NCBI RefSeq assembly: GCF_022179445.1 | Contig: NZ_BPQU01000004.1 | Span: 62,001 to 126,000 of the forward strand | Reading direction: 5' to 3' | From: Methylobacterium mesophilicum | GTDB taxonomy: Bacteria; Pseudomonadota; Alphaproteobacteria; Rhizobiales; Beijerinckiaceae | DNA length: 64,000 nucleotides | Part shown: one piece after another, positions 8,121-16,416 of the stretch | How the letters are laid out: each line of letters begins with the position of its first letter | Position numbering within the stretch: position 1 is the first letter of the stretch | Notes under the pieces: model-generated | What the model saw: the letters and a program-made list of their open reading frames with translations, nothing else | Database searches by the model: none | Told to the model about the DNA's origin: nothing | Program-made: the position numbers and the translations under genes

Positions 8121-9365
8121 ATGCTCGACCGCCAAGAGCCGGCCCTCACGCCGTCCGCGACCCGCGCGCCGGAGCCGGGTGCCGGCTCGATCCCGCGCCT
8201 GATCGTCGTCCTGGCCTGCGCGGGGTTCGGCAGCACCTTCGCGCTGCGCTCGGTCGAGCCCCTGGTCGGCGTGCTGGCCCGGGATCTCGGCAGCGACACC
8301 CACACGGTGGCGCTGCTCTCCACCGCCTTCGCGCTGCCCTACGCCTTCATCCAGCCGGTTCTGGGCCCGGTGGGCGACGCGCTCGGCAAGGAGCGGGTGA
8401 TGAGCGTCTGCCTGGCGGTGCTCGCGGGCGCCCTCGTCCTGTGCAGCCTCGCCCCCGATATCGGCAGCCTGTTCGGCCTGCGGATGCTGGCGGGGGCCGC
8501 CGCCGGGGGCTGCATCCCCCTGTCGCTCGCGCTGCTCGGCGACCGGGTGCCCATGGACCGGCGCCAGGTGGCGATCGGGCGCTTCCTCGTGGCGGTGATC
8601 CTCGGGCAGCTCTCCGGCTCGACCTTCGCGGGTCTGATCGAGGCGGTGATCGGCTGGCGCGGCGTGTTCGCCATCACGGCTCTGGTCGCCGCCATCGCGT
8701 GCGCCGCGACGGTGTTCGGCTTCGACCGCACCGGCAGCCTCCCGGCCCGCCGCCCCGCCTTCGGGCAGGCGGTGCGGCGCTACCGCACCATCCTGGCCAA
8801 TCCGCGAGCCCGGATCCTGTTCTCGGCGGTGTTCGTCGAGGCGATCGCGATCTTCGGCGTGTTCCCGCATCTCGCCCCGCTGATCGAGGCCCGCGGCGAG
8901 GGCGGCCCGCGGGAGGCCGGCCTGGTGCTCGCGGGCTTCGCCATCGGCGGCCTGCTCTACTCGGCCCTGGTCGGGTTGCTGGTGCGGCTGCTGGGCATGC
9001 CCCGGATGCTGATCGGCGGCGGCCTGATCTGCGGCGCCTCGCTCACCGTGGTCGGGCTGGCCGGAAGCTGGCAGGTGGACTGCGCCGCCCTGACCGCCAT
9101 GGGTCTCGGCTTCTACATGCTGCACAACACCTTCCAGACGCAGGTGACCGAGGTGGCGCCCACGGCCCGCGCCTCCGCGGTGGCCCTGCACGCGTTCTCG
9201 TTCTTCTGCGGGCAGGCGCTCGGCGTCGCGGTGCTGGGTCAGGCGCTGATGCAGCTCGGGCAGTTCGGGGCGCTCGCGGCCTGCGCGGTCACGATCCTGG
9301 GGCTCGGGATCGCCACGGCGGTGGCCCTGCAGCGGCCGGGGCCGAAGATCGCCTTCTCGGATTGA
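8121..9365 (+). CDS. MFS transporter
   Basis: 414 residues with about 12 hydrophobic segments. The MFS motif between helices 2 and 3 reads GPVGDALGKERVM, and a central cytoplasmic loop lies near residues 205-220. It resembles drug/arabinose-exporter-like DHA1 carriers. The substrate is not predictable. It is a free-standing gene about 70 bases after the binding protein and convergent with the ferredoxin reductase gene (9 bases apart). Confidence 0.88.
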   Translation: MLDRQEPALTPSATRAPEPGAGSIPRLIVVLACAGFGSTFALRSVEPLVGVLARDLGSDTHTVALLSTAFALPYAFIQPVLGPVGDALGKERVMSVCLAVLAGALVLCSLAPDIGSLFGLRMLAGAAAGGCIPLSLALLGDRVPMDRRQVAIGRFLVAVILGQLSGSTFAGLIEAVIGWRGVFAITALVAAIACAATVFGFDRTGSLPARRPAFGQAVRRYRTILANPRARILFSAVFVEAIAIFGVFPHLAPLIEARGEGGPREAGLVLAGFAIGGLLYSALVGLLVRLLGMPRMLIGGGLICGASLTVVGLAGSWQVDCAALTAMGLGFYMLHNTFQTQVTEVAPTARASAVALHAFSFFCGQALGVAVLGQALMQLGQFGALAACAVTILGLGIATAVALQRPGPKIAFSD

Positions 9366-9374
9366 CCGGTCCGG

Positions 9375-10616
9375 TCAGGGACGGGCCATCGCCAGCGCCT
9401 TGAGGTCGAAGACGGGATCGGCCGCCTGCTCCGGGGTGAGCGGCGTCCCCGCCGCCAGCATGCGCCGGGCGATCATGTGGTCGGCCGCCCGGTCGACCGA
9501 TTCGACCGCGCTCAGCGAACCGTCCCGGAAGCGGAACACCGAGAAGGCCGCGCCGGAGCCCCGAACCACGCTGGGATCGCCGGGCCCGGACAGGCCGGCG
9601 ATCTGCAGCTTGTGCGGACCCTGGTCGCTCCAGAACCACGGCAGCGCCCCGTAGGCGGCCGGCTTGCCGTTGAGCCGCGCGGCGAGGCAGCGGCCCTGGT
9701 CGATCGCGTTCTGCACCGACTCGATCCGCACCGTGCCGTCCGGGCTGAGCCCGCGCGCGAACGGGCTCGGGAAGCGGGCGCAGTCGCCGATCGCCGAGAT
9801 CGCGGGATCGGGCGTCGCCAGGAACGCGTCGACCCGCACGCCGTCCTCGGCCGGAAGGCCGGCCTCCGCCGCCAGCTCCCGGTTCGGCAGCACGCCGATG
9901 CCGATCAGGATGACGTCGGCGGGAAGCTCCCGCCCGTCCGCCAGCACGATGCCGGTGGCGCGGCCCTCTCGCCCGGTGATCGCGGTCACGCCGGCCCCGA
10001 ACGCGAAGCGCACGCCCCACTCCTCGTGCGCGGTGCGGAAAAATTGCCCGATCTCCGGCGAGACCGCCCGGGCCATCGGCCGGTCGGCCGCCTCGACCAC
10101 GGTCACCGACAGGCCCCGGGCGGCGGCCACGGCGGCGAATTCCAGGCCGATGAAGCCGGCGCCGATCACGACGATCGACCGGGCGGCATCGAGCGATGCC
10201 CGGAGCGCGTCGGCGTCGTCGAGGCCGCGCAGCTGGCGGACGTTCGGGAAGTCGGCCCCCGGCACCGGCAGCGGCCGGTTGCGGGCGCCGGTGGCCAGCA
10301 CGAGGTGGTCGTAGGCGAGGCTCTGGCCGTCCGAGAGCTGAAGGCGCCGTCCGGCCCGGTCGATCGCGACAGCGCGGAGGCCGGGGCGGTGGGCGATGGC
10401 ATGCTCGGCGAAGAAGCCGGGCTGGCGCAGGAACAGACCCTCGGCGTCGGTCTTGCCGGCGAGATAGGCCTTGGACAGGGGCGGCCTCTGGTAGGGCAGG
10501 GCGGTCTCGTCGCCCACCAGGGTGATCGGATCCCGAAACCCGCCCTCGCGCAACGAGGCGGCCAGCTGGAATCCGGCCTGGCCGGAGCCGGCGACGACGA
10601 TGCCGGCCGCGCTCAC
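9375..10616 (-). CDS. ferredoxin/rubredoxin reductase-type FAD-NAD(P) oxidoreductase
   Basis: 413 residues. The FAD dinucleotide motif GSGQAG is at the N-terminus, the NAD(P) motif GAGFIG near residue 150, and the second FAD motif AIGDCARFPSP near residue 280, followed by the reductase C-terminal domain with ALPWFWSDQG. This is the BphA4/putidaredoxin-reductase family, which passes electrons from NAD(P)H to a [2Fe-2S] ferredoxin. The start is GTG 10616, and its GTGA overlaps the TGA of the upstream LysR gene, so translation is coupled. No ferredoxin or oxygenase gene is adjacent, so the partner is unknown. Confidence 0.9.
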   Translation of the reverse strand: MSAAGIVVAGSGQAGFQLAASLREGGFRDPITLVGDETALPYQRPPLSKAYLAGKTDAEGLFLRQPGFFAEHAIAHRPGLRAVAIDRAGRRLQLSDGQSLAYDHLVLATGARNRPLPVPGADFPNVRQLRGLDDADALRASLDAARSIVVIGAGFIGLEFAAVAAARGLSVTVVEAADRPMARAVSPEIGQFFRTAHEEWGVRFAFGAGVTAITGREGRATGIVLADGRELPADVILIGIGVLPNRELAAEAGLPAEDGVRVDAFLATPDPAISAIGDCARFPSPFARGLSPDGTVRIESVQNAIDQGRCLAARLNGKPAAYGALPWFWSDQGPHKLQIAGLSGPGDPSVVRGSGAAFSVFRFRDGSLSAVESVDRAADHMIARRMLAAGTPLTPEQAADPVFDLKALAMARP

Positions 10617-11554
10617 GCCTTGGCCCCGGTCACTTCGGGCAGCGTCACGCCCGGCAGCATGCGCGCGCCGTCGCTCATCAGGTAGGACCAGACCGCCGAG
10701 GCCGCCGGGCCCAGCACCTTGTCGGCCCGGCGCACCGCGTACCAGTCGCGCCGGATCGGCAGGCCCTTCACGTCGAGCAGCGCGAGGCGGCCGCTCTCGA
10801 CCTCGGCCGCCACGGAATGGACCGACAGGAGCGCGATCCCGAGCCCCGCCATCACGGATTGCTTGATGGTCTCGTTGGAGCCGGTGTCGATGTCGAGCAG
10901 CGCCCGCTTGACCAGGATACCGCTCATGAACTCCTCGAAGACCGTGCGCGTGCCGGAGCCCTCTTCGCGGAAAAAGAACGGCTGGTCGGCCAGGTCTTCG
11001 CGCGACAGCCCGGTCCGGCCGGCGAGCGGGTGGCTGGGGGGCGCCACCAGCACCAGCGGGTGCGGACCGAACGTCGCCGCCTCGATCGGGAAGTCCCGGG
11101 GCGGCCGGCCCATCACGGCGAAGTCGATCTCGTAGCCGCGCAGGGCCTCGACGGTCTGGCCGCGGTTGCGCACCGAGAGGCTGATCTCGACCCCGGGGTG
11201 CTTCTTGACGAAGCCCGCGATCACCTGGGGCGCGAAATATTTGGCCGTCGAGACGACGCCCAGCGCGACGCGCCCGCCCTCGGCGCCGCGCAGGGTCCGC
11301 AGCCGGTCGGTGCAGGTCTCCAGGACGGTGTTGATGCTGTCGATCGCCCAGAGCATCTCGCGCCCGGCATCGGTGGGCTTGAGGCCCCCCGGCGTCCGGT
11401 CGAACAGCAGCAGCCCGGCCTCTTCCTCCAGCTGGCGGATGCGCGCGTAGAGGGCGGCCGAGGTGACGTTCAGCTCCTGGGCGGCCCGGGTCATCGTCCC
11501 CAGGCGGGCCACCGCCGCCACCGCCTGGAGCTGCTTGAGAGAGAGGTTGCGCAT
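10613..11554 (-). CDS. cbbR: CbbR/QscR-type LysR regulator
   Basis: 313 residues. N-terminal HTH MRNLSLKQLQAVAAVARLG with AAQELNVTSAALYARIRQLE, and an effector domain with ALGVVSTAKYFAPQVIAGF, which is typical of CbbR. CbbR proteins sense Calvin-cycle metabolites such as RuBP, and the Methylobacterium homologue QscR controls serine-cycle genes. It is divergent from fbp-prk across 181 bases and overlaps the ferredoxin reductase start by four bases. The symbol is offered by family and position; it could equally be the orthologue named qscR. Confidence 0.85.
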   Translation of the reverse strand: MRNLSLKQLQAVAAVARLGTMTRAAQELNVTSAALYARIRQLEEEAGLLLFDRTPGGLKPTDAGREMLWAIDSINTVLETCTDRLRTLRGAEGGRVALGVVSTAKYFAPQVIAGFVKKHPGVEISLSVRNRGQTVEALRGYEIDFAVMGRPPRDFPIEAATFGPHPLVLVAPPSHPLAGRTGLSREDLADQPFFFREEGSGTRTVFEEFMSGILVKRALLDIDTGSNETIKQSVMAGLGIALLSVHSVAAEVESGRLALLDVKGLPIRRDWYAVRRADKVLGPAASAVWSYLMSDGARMLPGVTLPEVTGAKA

Positions 11555-11586
11555 GGCGGAGGTCTCGTTTTTTTTGTCCTATGACA

Positions 11587-11607
11587 CAAGATCCCCCAGA
11601 AATCTTG
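11587..11607. promoter_or_regulatory. candidate CbbR operator (inverted repeat)
   Basis: CAAGAT-N9-ATCTTG is a perfect inverted repeat in the 181-base gap between cbbR and fbp, 33 bases before the cbbR start and about 130 bases before fbp. It sits beside an eight-T run at 11569-11576. LysR proteins bind such interrupted dyads. The site is a prediction from position and symmetry. Confidence 0.45.
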
Positions 11608-11735
11608 AGCGTGGCGTCCCCGGTTCTTGTCGATCGGGGCGCGCCGCCCGCTATCATGGTGGTAGAGGGGTCGCTACAGACCGGCGCGGAACGCGCGATC
11701 CCGGCAGGCGGGATTTGAGCAGGAGAGACAGGCCG

Positions 11736-12791
11736 ATGGCAATTTCAGCAGCGATCGGGACGCCTCTCGAAACCTGCCTGGCGCAGGCGGTCGAGGCCAA
11801 CCCGGCCCTGAAGGATGCCGCCGCGGTGATCCGGGCGATCGCGGGCTCGGCGGTGGAGATCAGCGCGCTGATCGGGCGCGGCGCACTCGGCGGCGACCTC
11901 GCGGCGGCGGGCGAGAACAACAGCGACGGCGACGTGCAGAAGGCGCTGGACGTGATCGCGCACGAAAGCGTGACCGCCGCCCTGCAGGGCGCCCCCGTCG
12001 CCGAGGTCGCCTCCGAGGAGGCCGAGGCGGTGATGCGGTTGAACCCGGACGCGCCGCTGGCCGTGGCGATCGACCCGCTCGACGGCTCGTCCAACATCGG
12101 CGTCAACATGGCGGTGGGGATGATCTTCGGCATCCGCCCGTCGATCAAGGACCCGGCCAACCCGCTGGCCTCGTTCACCACCCCGGGCACCGCCCAGATC
12201 GCCGCCGGCTTCGTGACCTACGGCCCGGCCACCGCGCTGATCCTGACGCTCGGCGACGGCACCCAATCCTACGTGCTCGACCGGGAGGAGGGCGCGTTCC
12301 GCCTGACTAGCTTAGCCATGTCGGTTCCGGCCTCGGCCAAGGAATTCGCCATCAACGCCTCCAACGTCCGGCACTGGGACGCCCCCGTGAAGGCCTATAT
12401 CGAGGATTGCCAGCGCGGCACCGAGGGCCCGCGCGACAAGGATTACAACATGCGCTGGCTTGCCTCCCTGGTCGCCGACATCCAGCGCGTGCTGACCCGC
12501 GGCGGCGTGTTCCTGTATCCGGGCGACGCGCGCAAGAACTACGCCCGCGGCCGCCTGCGGCTGCTCTACGAGGTCGCCCCGGTGGCGATGCTGGTCGAGC
12601 AGGCCGGGGGCGCCGCGACCGACGGCCAGACCCGCATCCTCGACCTGGTCGCCACCGGGATCCACGAGCGTGCGCCCCTGGTCTGCGGCTCCACCGAGGA
12701 GGTCGCGTGCGTGGCCGCCTATTATGCCGGCGGCAAGCCCGATGCCGGTCGCTCGCCGCTGTTCGGCCAGCGCGGCCTGATGCGGTCGTAA
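11736..12791 (+). CDS. fbp: class I fructose-1,6-bisphosphatase
   Basis: 351 residues starting MAISAAIGTPLETCL, with AGGAGA nine bases upstream of ATG 11736. It hydrolyses fructose 1,6-bisphosphate (and in CBB organisms often sedoheptulose 1,7-bisphosphate) in gluconeogenesis or the Calvin cycle. The metal/substrate motif DPLDGSSNIGVN near residues 112-123 and the C-terminal KNYARGRLRLLYEVAPVA are diagnostic of class I. It is followed after 22 bases by prk in the same direction, so the two form an operon under the divergent CbbR-like regulator. Confidence 0.95.
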   Translation: MAISAAIGTPLETCLAQAVEANPALKDAAAVIRAIAGSAVEISALIGRGALGGDLAAAGENNSDGDVQKALDVIAHESVTAALQGAPVAEVASEEAEAVMRLNPDAPLAVAIDPLDGSSNIGVNMAVGMIFGIRPSIKDPANPLASFTTPGTAQIAAGFVTYGPATALILTLGDGTQSYVLDREEGAFRLTSLAMSVPASAKEFAINASNVRHWDAPVKAYIEDCQRGTEGPRDKDYNMRWLASLVADIQRVLTRGGVFLYPGDARKNYARGRLRLLYEVAPVAMLVEQAGGAATDGQTRILDLVATGIHERAPLVCGSTEEVACVAAYYAGGKPDAGRSPLFGQRGLMRS

Positions 12792-12813
12792 TCGCAACGC
12801 GAAGTTCAAGATC

Positions 12814-13674
12814 ATGTCGGCGCGGCACCCCATCATCTCGGTGACCGGCTCCTCCGGGGCCGGCACGACCTCGGTGCGCAACACCTTCGAGCAGATCTTC
12901 CGCCGGGAAGACGTGCGCGCGGTGTTCATCGAGGGCGACGGGTTCCACGCGTACGACCGCGACACCATGCGGGCCATGATGGCGCGCGAGCCGACGCTGT
13001 CGCATTTCGCGCCCCGGGCGAACCTGCTGCCGGAGCTGGAGGCGGTGTTCCGCAGCTACGCCGAGAACGGCACCGGCCAGACCCGGCACTACGCCCACGA
13101 CCAGCACGACGCCCGGGCCTACGGCATCCCGGAGGGCAGCTTCTCGGATTGGGAGGCGTTCCCGCCGGATTCCGACCTGCTGTTCTACGAGGGCCTGCAC
13201 GGCTGCGTGGCCGACCCGGACGTGGACATCGCCCGCTACGCCGACCTGAAGATCGGCGTGGTGCCGGTGATCAACCTCGAATGGATCCAGAAGCTGCACC
13301 GGGACCGCTCGTTCCGCGGCTATTCCACGGATGCCGTCACCGACGTGATCCTGCGGCGGATGCCCGACTACGTGCAGACCATCTGCCCACAATTCTCGTT
13401 CACGGACATCAACTTCCAGCGGGTGCCGACCGTCGACACCTCGAACCCGTTCATCGCCCGCTGGATCCCCACCGCCGACGAGTCGCTGGTGGTGATCCGG
13501 TTCAAGGACCCGAAGGGGATCGACTTCTCGTATCTCGTGTCGATGATCCACGACAGCTTCATGAGCCGGGCCAATTCCATCGTGATCCCGGGCGGCAAGC
13601 TCGACCTCGCCATGCAGCTGATCCTGACACCGATGATCATGCAGCTCGTGGAACGCCGCCGCCGCCTGGCGTGA
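12814..13674 (+). CDS. prk: phosphoribulokinase (class I, proteobacterial type)
   Basis: 286 residues, typical of octameric bacterial PRK. It phosphorylates ribulose 5-phosphate to RuBP. The P-loop is GSSGAGTT (residues 12-19), followed by IEGDGFHAYDR, the catalytic region HYAHDQHDA, LLFYEGLHG (Walker B) and the allosteric-type C-terminus. No RuBisCO gene is in the window. Work on Methylobacterium extorquens shows that PRK is needed there to make RuBP as an effector for QscR rather than for carbon fixation. A terminator overlaps its stop codon, closing the fbp-prk unit. Confidence 0.95.
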   Translation: MSARHPIISVTGSSGAGTTSVRNTFEQIFRREDVRAVFIEGDGFHAYDRDTMRAMMAREPTLSHFAPRANLLPELEAVFRSYAENGTGQTRHYAHDQHDARAYGIPEGSFSDWEAFPPDSDLLFYEGLHGCVADPDVDIARYADLKIGVVPVINLEWIQKLHRDRSFRGYSTDAVTDVILRRMPDYVQTICPQFSFTDINFQRVPTVDTSNPFIARWIPTADESLVVIRFKDPKGIDFSYLVSMIHDSFMSRANSIVIPGGKLDLAMQLILTPMIMQLVERRRRLA

Positions 13675-13681
13675 TTTTTTT
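13653..13681 (+). terminator. rho-independent terminator after prk
   Basis: A short stem ACGCC / GGCGT with a GC-rich 10-base loop overlaps the prk stop codon and is followed by seven Ts (13675-13681). The stem is short, so efficiency is uncertain, but the T run is rare in this sequence. Confidence 0.5.
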
Positions 13682-13760
13682 GGGGTTGGGCGTTCCCGCT
13701 CGCAGGATTCCGCGCGGGCAATCGCGCCAGGAGTTTGGGGGCATGAATGCCCTGCATCCA

Positions 13761-13880
13761 CCCTGTCATTCCGGGGCGCCGCAGGCGAGCCCGGAATCCA
13801 GAGCCGCCGACTGTGCAAGACCTTCATCCGTCTGCGGTTATGGATCCCGGGCTCCGCTTCGCGGCCCCGGGATGACAAGG
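13761..13880. repeat. imperfect long inverted repeat (palindromic intergenic element)
   Basis: Two arms of about 40 bases, 13761-13800 and 13841-13880, are inverted copies differing at only a handful of positions. They carry the familiar rhizobial pattern TGTCATTCCGGGG ... CCCGGAATCCA. The centre (13801-13840) is unrelated. It fills most of the 366-base gap between prk and the NUDIX gene (13675-14040), where no coding sequence is evident. Such elements are usually multicopy and non-coding; only one copy is in the window. Confidence 0.75.
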
Positions 13881-14040
13881 TGGTTCATCCAGCCGCCGTT
13901 ATCGCTCCTTGAACCGGCACATCGCTGATGGAAGCATAGAACTGAGCGGTTTTGATCGCTGCGCGCCTTTCCCACCCGCACTGGCGACTCGGTCGCCACC
14001 GTGGCACCAGCAAATTCCATAACAAACGGGATGCCGGATC

Positions 14041-14454
14041 GTGCAGGTGGAGCCACGGGTCGGGTGCGGGGCCGCCATCGTCGTCGACGGGCGCATCCTG
14101 CTGTTGCGCCGGAGGACCGAGCCGGAGGCCGGGCATTGGGGGCTGGCGGGCGGCAAGGTCGACCTGTTCGAGCCCGTGGCCGATGCGGTGAAGCGCGAGG
14201 TCGCCGAGGAGCTCGGTATCGGGATCGAGCCGGTCACGCTGCTCTGCGTCGTGGATCACATCGATGCCGATGCGGGTATCCACTGGGTCGCGCCGGTCTA
14301 TCGGGTGGATGCCTATTCCCGGGCGCCGCGGCTCGTCGAGCCCGAGAAGCATGACGGTCTGGACTGGTTCGACCTGGAGGCGCCGCCGCAGCCCCTGACG
14401 CTGGCGGCGAAGACCGCCATCGCACTCATCCGACAGGCTGACACGCAGGGGTAG
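14041..14454 (+). CDS. NUDIX hydrolase
   Basis: 137 residues with a complete Nudix box GX5EX7REVAEELGI (Gly38 to Ile60), including the metal-binding REVAEE helix. The start is GTG 14041. It hydrolyses a nucleoside diphosphate linked to another moiety, substrate not predictable; N-terminal LLLRRRTEPEAGHWGLAGG is reminiscent of ADP-ribose/ADP-sugar and 8-oxo-dGTP type members. It precedes rpe by 23 bases in the same direction, so it may be co-transcribed with rpe and cbbY. Confidence 0.9.
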   Translation: MQVEPRVGCGAAIVVDGRILLLRRRTEPEAGHWGLAGGKVDLFEPVADAVKREVAEELGIGIEPVTLLCVVDHIDADAGIHWVAPVYRVDAYSRAPRLVEPEKHDGLDWFDLEAPPQPLTLAAKTAIALIRQADTQG

Positions 14455-14477
14455 GAAGAGCCGGCGAGCCGACGTAA

Positions 14478-15224
14478 ATGGATCCAACCACATCGGCCTT
14501 CAGCGCTCGCCCCGGCCCGCCCGATCCCGGATACCGCATGCTGCCTCCCGTCATCGCCCCGTCGATCCTCTCGGCCGACTTCGCCCGCCTCGCCGAGGAG
14601 ACCCGCGCCGTGGACGCGGCCGGGGCCGACTGGATCCATCTCGACGTGATGGACGGGCATTTCGTGCCCAACATCACCTTCGGCCCTCCGGTGGTGAAGG
14701 CGCTGCGCCCGCACACGCAAAAATTCTTCGACGTGCACCTGATGATCGCGCCGGCCGACCCGTATCTCGCGGCCTTCGCAGAGGCCGGCGCCGACGGGAT
14801 CACGGTCCATGCCGAGGCCGGGCCGCACATCCACCGCTCGCTCCAGACCATCCGCGACCTCGGCAAGCGCGCCGGCGTGGCGATCAACCCCGGCACCCCC
14901 GCCGCGCTGGTCGAGCCGGTGCTCGACATCGTGGATCTCGTGCTGGTGATGACCGTCAATCCGGGCTTCGGCGGCCAAAAATTCCTCAAGAGCAGCATGG
15001 AGGCGGTGGCGCGGGTGCGGGCCATGGTGGCCGGCCGCGACATCCGCATCCAGGTCGACGGCGGCATCGACGCCGAGACCGTGAAGGCGGCAAGCCGCGC
15101 CGGCGCCGACACGTTCGTGGCCGGCAACGCGGTCTTCGGCGGCGGTCTCGACGCCTACGCGGAGCGCATCGCGGCGATCCGGGCCGGCGCGGAGGGCGCC
15201 TCCGGTCGCGACCTCTCGTGCTGA
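14478..15224 (+). CDS. rpe: ribulose-phosphate 3-epimerase
   Basis: 248 residues from ATG 14478; ATG 14538 ([18 protein letters not shown]) matches the usual N-terminus better and would give 228 residues. It interconverts ribulose 5-phosphate and xylulose 5-phosphate. TIM-barrel signatures: [26 protein letters not shown] (catalytic Asp and metal His), [10 protein letters not shown], and the C-terminal QVDGGID. It supplies ribulose 5-phosphate for the upstream prk. Its stop overlaps the GTG start of cbbY, indicating coupling. Confidence 0.95.
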   Translation: MDPTTSAFSARPGPPDPGYRMLPPVIAPSILSADFARLAEETRAVDAAGADWIHLDVMDGHFVPNITFGPPVVKALRPHTQKFFDVHLMIAPADPYLAAFAEAGADGITVHAEAGPHIHRSLQTIRDLGKRAGVAINPGTPAALVEPVLDIVDLVLVMTVNPGFGGQKFLKSSMEAVARVRAMVAGRDIRIQVDGGIDAETVKAASRAGADTFVAGNAVFGGGLDAYAERIAAIRAGAEGASGRDLSC

Positions 15225-15967
15225 GGGCGCTGATCTTCGACGTCGACGGCACGCTCGCCGAGACCGAGGACCTGCACCGGCAGGCGTTCAACCGCGCCTT
15301 CGCGGACCTGGACCTGCCCTGGCGCTGGGACCCGGCGCTCTATGCCGACCTGCTCACCGTGATGGGCGGCAAGGAACGGCTCACCCACTACATCGACACG
15401 CACCATCCGGGCGAGGCGGCGTCGCTCCACGCCCGGGCGCCCGAGATCCACGCCCGCAAGACGATCGCGTATGGCGGCCTCGTGACCGGGGACGGCCTGC
15501 CCCTGCGCCCGGGGATCGCCCGGCTGATCGGCGAGGCCCGGAACGCCGGCCTGCGCCTGGCCATCGCCACCACCACCAGCCGGCCCAACGTCGACCGGCT
15601 CCTCGCGGCGAATTTCGGACCGGACGACACGCCCTTCGACGTGATCGCGGCCGGCGACGAGGCCGCGCGCAAGAAGCCCGCACCGGACGTGTTCCAGCTG
15701 GCCCTGGACCGCCTCGACGTCCCGGCCGTGCAGGCCGTGGCGTTCGAGGATTCCGCCCCCGGCATCGCGTCGGCCCGCGCCGCCGGCCTGCCGGTCCTGG
15801 CGACCCGCAGCCGCTACACCGACAGCCACCGCCTCGACGGCGCCTTCTCGGCGGTCTCCGATCTCGGCGAGCCGGGCCACCCGCACCGACACCTCGCCGG
15901 ACTTGAATGGCCGGGCGACGTGGTGACGCTGGCCGCTTTGCGGGCTTGGCATGCGGGACTTCGCTGA
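15218..15967 (+). CDS. cbbY: CbbY-type HAD phosphatase (xylulose-1,5-bisphosphate phosphatase)
   Basis: 249 residues, GTG start 15218 overlapping the end of rpe by seven bases. HAD motif I FDVDGT (nucleophile Asp8, acid/base Asp10), cap-domain [13 protein letters not shown] and MGGKERL, motif [10 protein letters not shown], and [18 protein letters not shown] with the motif III Lys. The LAETE, GGKER and TTTS segments match CbbY of phototrophs, which dephosphorylates the RuBisCO misfire product xylulose 1,5-bisphosphate. A general phosphoglycolate phosphatase role is less likely given these segments. Its presence beside rpe and prk is notable because no RuBisCO gene is seen. Confidence 0.85.
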   Translation: MLRALIFDVDGTLAETEDLHRQAFNRAFADLDLPWRWDPALYADLLTVMGGKERLTHYIDTHHPGEAASLHARAPEIHARKTIAYGGLVTGDGLPLRPGIARLIGEARNAGLRLAIATTTSRPNVDRLLAANFGPDDTPFDVIAAGDEAARKKPAPDVFQLALDRLDVPAVQAVAFEDSAPGIASARAAGLPVLATRSRYTDSHRLDGAFSAVSDLGEPGHPHRHLAGLEWPGDVVTLAALRAWHAGLR

Positions 15968-16416
15968 ACCGGCTGCCTCGCCCCCGCGACCGGCATCGAT
16001 GCCGGCTGGTTCTACGAAAGCCCGAGACGGCCAATCTCGACGCTGACGAGCGCCGGCATGCTCTGAGCTGCCTGCAGTCGCGACGCCTCCCGAACACGCG
16101 CGCCATCCTTCTCGATCACGCAAGGCTTAAGCGGGGCATGTGCGCGGCGGGCATCGGGCCTGCCGCGGAAGGCTGTTTTGAGCCGCTGCCTCCCAACCGG
16201 GGTCACACATTCGTTGCGACATGAATGAGCAGCCAAACGGAATACTTGGAAGTTATATAATGACAAAATCCGCGATCTTTCAAATATGAAAAATATAAAC
16301 GTTCTGAATAGTCATTGCTTTTGCTCAATAATCCAAGTCAAAATGAATAAAAAATCCATAGCTTTGTCCCCGATCCGAATTTAAGATCTGATATCTTGAT
16401 TTGTCGGTGGTTGGCT
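15968..16416. other. non-coding gap with AT-rich leader before chemoreceptor
   Basis: About 450 bases without a convincing gene. The first 250 bases are of average composition. From about 16220 to 16416 the sequence becomes strongly AT-rich (long A/T stretches such as AAAATATAAA and AATAAAAAATCC), unlike anything else in the window. It probably holds the promoter of the chemoreceptor gene, with many possible -10 elements, so no single promoter is called. Confidence 0.6.

Noticed and set aside
16012..16266. An 84-codon minus-strand frame before the chemoreceptor
   Set aside because: No recognisable family, no ribosome-binding site, and its start lies in the AT-rich leader; probably chance, though a relic cannot be excluded.
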